Of a stretch of 64,000 nucleotides of DNA, positions 60,908 to 64,000 are shown one piece after another. Below the pieces are notes generated by a model that saw nothing but the letters and a program-made list of their open reading frames with translations, was not told where the DNA came from and did not search any database. The translations under genes were made by a program, and so were the position numbers. Each line of letters begins with the position of its first letter. Position 1 is the stretch's first letter. Origin of the DNA: AP-15 sp963702685 (lineage in GTDB: Bacteria; Pseudomonadota; Alphaproteobacteria; ATCC43930; CGMCC-115725). The stretch is taken from positions 62,001 to 126,000 of the forward strand of contig CAVPDQ010000009.1 of assembly GCA_963702685.1 (NCBI GenBank). Reading direction: 5' to 3'.

Positions 60908-61765
60908 ATGACCATTCAGACGACCAATATCGACGCGACCAGCGACAATGCAGTTGATCTCACCGGCGGCGACGAATCGTTCTTCATCATCGCCAACAGC
61001 GTTGTACTAGAGTCACAATTCGTAGATGGAATAGTTGCTGACAATACGGCTAACTTCTTTATATAAAATAACGGTAGCATTGTCGCGAACAATGACGGGG
61101 TAGTACTCGAAAGCAGTAACGATCATTTCTATAACGAACGTGGAGGGTCCGTTTTCGGCTTTCACGCTGTCGTCATGAATACGGCAGGCGAAACGTTCGT
61201 AAATTATGGCGACGTGCCGGGAGACCTCATTGGAGTTTCTGACACGAGCGGGGGTAACGTAATCCTAAATTACGGAACGATCGAAGGGCCTGACGAGAGC
61301 CTGGACGTTGCCGGCGGAGAAATGATTACCAACGCCGGCGTCATGGAAGGCGCGATCACGTTCACCGGAGCTGGCACCGGGACCGCCAACAGCCTCACCA
61401 ATTCCGGAACGATTACCGGCGCGCTCAATTCGTCGGTCAATCTCGATATCGACAACGCCGGCTTATGGAACCAGGCCGGATCGGCCGTAATGCTTGACCT
61501 CGGCGCCTCCGGCGGCGACATGTTCACGAACGCCGGCAGCATCGATGGCGCGATCACCTTCACCGGGACGGGCATCACAAATACAGTGACGAACTCAGGC
61601 GGGATCATCGGAAACATCAAGTTCTCGAGGTTACGTCGAGGTTACGCGAGGTCGAGGTTACGGTGCGAGGTTACGGCGAGGTTACGAGGTTACGAGGTTA
61701 CGGTGACAGTGCACTCAATTGCGAGAGGTTACGTGAGAGGCTACGGTGACAGTGCACTCAATTGA
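60908..61765 (+). pseudogene. Repeat-rich surface/adhesin-like protein, interrupted by stop and repeat array B
   Basis: From ATG at 60908 this reads MTIQTTNIDATSDNAVDLTG and continues with short Asn/Gly-rich repeats (NAGVMEGAITFTGAGTGTAN, LTNSGTITGALNSSVNLDID, NAGSIDGAITFTGTGI). This pattern is typical of parallel beta-helix autotransporter or filamentous-haemagglutinin-like proteins. A TAA at 61064-61066 interrupts the same frame, and from about 61626 the frame runs into array B, ending in its translation (YGDSALN). So it is a pseudogene, or the stop is read through and the array is a recent insertion. No signal peptide is evident. Confidence 0.6.
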
Positions 61766-61964
61766 CAGGCAGAGAGGTTACGGTGACAGAGAGGTTACGG
61801 TGACAGTGCACTCAATTGACAGGGAGCAAATAAAATGCACTGTCACCGTAATTCGGAAATAAAATGCACTGTCACCGTAATTGCGTAATGTCACCGTAAT
61901 TCGCGTAATTGCTGTCGTAATTGCTGTCACCGTAATTGCCACCGTAATTGCGCGTAATTGCGAG
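61626..61964. repeat. Palindromic core with junction-duplication ladders (array B)
   Basis: The core is the perfect 16-bp inverted repeat TTACGGTGACAGTGCA (61795-61810) and its complement (61836-61851), around the 25-nt loop CTCAATTGACAGGGAGCAAA then TAAAA. The left arm has about a dozen copies of GAGGTTAC, each running a different distance into the core end (GTTACG, GTTACGGTG, or as far as CTCAATTG). The right arm has about eight copies of GTAATT, each preceded by a different length of the other core end and followed by a variable GC-type word. The right-hand unique flank begins GCGAGCGG. Same core as array A, reverse orientation, different flank words. Confidence 0.9.
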
Positions 61965-62503
61965 CGGCTCCTTTGATCACGGGCCCTACTCGGTCGAACG
62001 CGATTCCAAAAGGAATGCTGCCCGTCTACGAGAGGATTGTCGGCTTGACCGATGATGTTTGCGACAAGCAGCTAACCTCCGAATACCGGAACCTCGCGCG
62101 CGCAATGACCGGAGTCCTGTGCAGGAAGCGTCCGAGTCCACTCACTTCTGGACAACCGCGTACCTGGGCGGGTGGCATCGTTTACGTCCTGGGAAGGGCC
62201 AATTTTCTCGGCGACCGATCGTTTCCTCCGCACATGACAACGGCAGACCTTTGCGCCGCATTCGGCGTCGGGGAGAGCACCCTCCACGCCAAGGCGCGCG
62301 TCATCGAGAAGACTCTCAGGGTCCGGATGTTCGATCCGAAGTGGACGCTTCCCAGCCTGGTCGGCAGCAATCCGATCGTATGGATGGCGGAAGTGAATGG
62401 TCTGTTGGTCGATTTGCGCACGATGCCCCGTGAAGTTCAGGAGGTGGCTTTCGCCAAAGGGATCATTCCCTTCATCCCCGCAGATCGGCAGGGTCGATCG
62501 TGA
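61958..62503 (+). CDS. DUF6398 family protein
   Basis: This 181-residue protein matches DUF6398: LPVYERIVGLTDDVCDKQLT, RKRPSPLTSGQPRTWAGGIV, a helix-turn-helix-like stretch TTADLCAAFGVGESTLHAKA, then FDPKWTLPSLVGSNPIVWMA. The apparent TTG start at 61958 lies inside array B, with no ribosome site; the next ATG is at 62015, already within the conserved region. The native start and promoter have probably been displaced by the array. Function unknown; the helix-turn-helix hints at DNA binding. Confidence 0.8.
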   Translation: MRAAPLITGPTRSNAIPKGMLPVYERIVGLTDDVCDKQLTSEYRNLARAMTGVLCRKRPSPLTSGQPRTWAGGIVYVLGRANFLGDRSFPPHMTTADLCAAFGVGESTLHAKARVIEKTLRVRMFDPKWTLPSLVGSNPIVWMAEVNGLLVDLRTMPREVQEVAFAKGIIPFIPADRQGRS

Positions 62504-62528
62504 ACGTCGCGGTCTTGGAGAGCGCAAC

Positions 62529-62909
62529 ATGATCGAAGATCGGTTTTTTAAGCGCCTGAGCAAGAAAGCGCGGAAGGGATTGCGGGGTTGGCCGATTGCG
62601 ACGATTGCCTTCTATGGCCCGAACCTGAGCCAAGCGACCAAGGCCGCTGTCGGCATCGTGCCATCCGAGAATGCAGGGGTGGAAGAGCTGCGCGACTGGA
62701 AAGTGGATCGTGGCGATATCCGCGCCAACCCCGGCATTGCCCGCGAGATACTTGAATTTATCGAGCAGCATCAGGTGCGGTCCGTCGCCATTACCGATGG
62801 CATAATTGGGTGCCCGCACGAGGAGGGTATCGATTACGAAGGCGAATGGTGCCCGGTTTGCGAATTTTGGCACGGGCGAGATCGGTTTACGGGGCAGAGG
62901 GTCCATTGA
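62529..62909 (+). CDS. Protein of unknown function with C-terminal zinc-binding motif
   Basis: This 126-residue protein has an N-terminal region ATIAFYGPNLSQATKAAVGI and a middle REILEFIEQHQVRSVAITDG. Its end is IIGCPHEEGIDYEGEWCPVC then EFWHGRDRFTG, where paired CPH and CPVC plus histidine suggest a zinc site. Proteins with this ending occur in many bacteria without a known role. It lies 25 bases after the DUF6398 gene and is probably co-transcribed. Confidence 0.7.
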   Translation: MIEDRFFKRLSKKARKGLRGWPIATIAFYGPNLSQATKAAVGIVPSENAGVEELRDWKVDRGDIRANPGIAREILEFIEQHQVRSVAITDGIIGCPHEEGIDYEGEWCPVCEFWHGRDRFTGQRVH

Positions 62910-62995
62910 TTTACGGGACCCCGACCCCCGCTGTTCGATCGCGCGACATTGCTGAGACCGATTCCAGCCCCGGGCGTGGTGCTGACTTACCCCCA

Positions 62996-63009
62996 GTTAC
63001 GGTGACAGT
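62996..63009. repeat. Minimal third copy of the array core end
   Basis: GTTACGGTGACAGT matches the core end of arrays A and B exactly, then diverges (TTGCTTGACTGGAG, loosely like the core interior). It is a lone truncated copy, not an array. Confidence 0.6.
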
Positions 63010-63096
63010 TTGCTTGACTGGAGCCGCTGGGCTTGGCGGTGGTGCTGACCGGCAGCGCCCCGGACAGCGACGGCAACTGCACGACCTTCACCTACC

Positions 63097-63198
63097 TGGA
63101 TGATAGCTGGGCCTGGATGATAGCTGGGCCTGGATGATAGCTGGGCCTGGATGATAGCTGGGCCTGGATGATAGCTGGGCCTGGATGATAGCTGGGCC
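63097..63198. repeat. 17-bp tandem repeat, six perfect copies
   Basis: Six identical head-to-tail copies of TGGATGATAGCTGGGCC. The period is not a multiple of three, so it does not encode a protein repeat. The interval 62910-63396 otherwise holds the partial core copy at 62996 and no credible gene. Confidence 0.95.
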
Positions 63199-63396
63199 TG
63201 CTGCGCCAAGCTCGCATCTGACGTCGAGACGAGCTACTGGAAGGGAGCCAGCGCAAAGATCCCGTGGCGGGGTGACCGAATTCTAAGCCTGGCGAGCGCG
63301 AGTGGTGTTCGTTGGGCAAGGGAATACCGGGCGGGGATGCGGTGTCATATCGAAGCCTCGCAGGCGCCTCCCGCGCCCGGCACAGATTGGTGCTCG

Positions 63397-64000
63397 ATGT
63401 CTGATCTCCCCCGCCTCCTCGCGGTCGCCACCGCGGTCCCGCCCTATCCGCTCGACCAGGACGACGTGGTCGAACGGGTGCGCCGCCTGTTTGGCGGGTC
63501 GGCCGATCTCGACCGGCTGCTGCCGGTCTTCACCAACACCGGCATCCGCACCCGCTATTCCTGCGTGCCGATCGATTGGTACGACCGCGCGCATGGCTGG
63601 GCCGAGCGCAACCGCATCTATCTCGCCTCGGCGCTCGACCTGATCGAAAGCGCGACGCGGCTCGTGCTCGACCGCGCCGGCCTCGGCAAGGAGGCGATCG
63701 ACGCCATCGTCACCGTCTCCTCGACCGGCATCGCCACACCGAGCCTCGACGCGCTGCTGATCGAGCGGATGGGGCTGCGCGCCGATCTGCGCCGCTCGCC
63801 ACTATTCGGCCTCGGCTGCGCCGGCGGGGCCATCGGCATGGCGCGGGCAGCGTCCGAAGCCGCCGGCCATCCCGGCCAGACGGTGTTGCTGCTGGTCGTC
63901 GAATTATGCGCGCTCTCGTTTCGGCGCGACGATTTGTCGAAAAGCAATATCGTGGCGACGGCACTGTTCGGCGATGGCGCCGCCGCCGCGTTGCTGACGA
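63397..64000 (+). CDS. Type III polyketide synthase (chalcone-synthase family), cut by window end
   Basis: The visible 201 residues start MSDLPRLLAVATAVPPYPLD and contain the active-site cysteine region PLFGLGCAGGAIGMARAASE (Cys141) and VVELCALSFRRDDLSKSNIV, the wording of bacterial type III polyketide synthases making alkylresorcinols or alkylpyrones. The catalytic His and Asn lie beyond the edge. It would extend acyl-CoA starters with malonyl-CoA. The ATG at 63397 is the best in-frame start; a longer frame upstream is non-coding. Confidence 0.88.
   Translation, partial: MSDLPRLLAVATAVPPYPLDQDDVVERVRRLFGGSADLDRLLPVFTNTGIRTRYSCVPIDWYDRAHGWAERNRIYLASALDLIESATRLVLDRAGLGKEAIDAIVTVSSTGIATPSLDALLIERMGLRADLRRSPLFGLGCAGGAIGMARAASEAAGHPGQTVLLLVVELCALSFRRDDLSKSNIVATALFGDGAAAALLT

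Noticed and set aside
63097..63198. CRISPR or coding repeat
   Set aside because: Perfect 17-bp head-to-tail copies without spacers; period not divisible by three.

Overview
The window is high-GC DNA (estimated well above 60% GC by eye) with an alphaproteobacterial gene set: a dnaX-ybaB-recR cluster led by a small SRP RNA, a psd-pssA pair, a DUF1285 / CoA-pyrophosphatase NUDIX / DUF6111 / CCA-transferase cluster, a DUF2277 protein, a moxR-DUF58-DUF4159 cluster and yejAB. A free-living soil- or water-type alphaproteobacterium (Rhodospirillales- or Hyphomicrobiales-like) fits best; the species cannot be named from sequence alone.

Layout. 1-6.7 kb: an enolase-superfamily dehydratase (cut by the window edge), an APC permease, a quinone oxidoreductase with two frameshifts, an MFS carrier and a split thiamine-diphosphate decarboxylase pair. 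7-9 kb: two secreted unknowns and two decayed gene ends. 9-17.4 kb: two LLM flavin oxidoreductases (one frameshifted), a frameshifted glutamine-synthetase-like gene, a DinJ-YafQ toxin-antitoxin pair, a hydrolase, a frameshifted cupin and an orphan 3-methylaspartate ammonia-lyase. 18.6-23 kb: an Xre/RES toxin-antitoxin pair, a class IV aminotransferase, a hydroxyacid dehydrogenase, and a PIN-domain toxin behind an unfamiliar gene with a near-consensus promoter. 24-27.2 kb: recR, ybaB, dnaX and ffs. 27.5-33.5 kb: a secreted beta-propeller, a methyltransferase, a HAD phosphatase, DUF2721, an IS1595-like zinc-ribbon remnant and phospholipid synthesis. 33.5-40.5 kb: a MoxR/DUF58/large membrane-protein operon. 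40.5-45.3 kb: the DUF1285-to-cca operon, then VOC, thioesterase and TauD genes. 45.4-60.6 kb: yejAB without yejEF, hisN, FAH-family, acyl-CoA dehydrogenases, HyuA-like, thioesterase, an MntA-HepT pair and an SDR. 60.9-64 kb: a broken repeat-rich surface-protein gene, a DUF6398 protein, a zinc-motif protein and the start of a type III polyketide synthase.

The most unusual signal is a pair of palindromic repeat arrays at 45.73-46.08 kb and 61.63-61.96 kb. Each has the same short core: a perfect 16-bp inverted repeat around a 25-26 nt A/T-rich loop. On each side is a ladder of copies in which variable lengths of the core end alternate with variable lengths of that locus's own flanking sequence. 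This looks like repeated duplication of an insertion junction. One array lies just behind yejB where yejE and yejF would be expected; the other interrupts the surface-protein gene. A third, minimal copy lies at 62,996.

Two other themes recur. First, single-base frameshifts break many otherwise well-preserved genes, often at or near short homopolymers. The same kind of change may have produced an in-frame DnaX-YbaB fusion. Either the assembly has indel errors or the strain has many recent lesions. Second, intergenic spaces hold several families of palindromic REP/MITE-like elements, and some coding and non-coding sites hold short tandem repeats.
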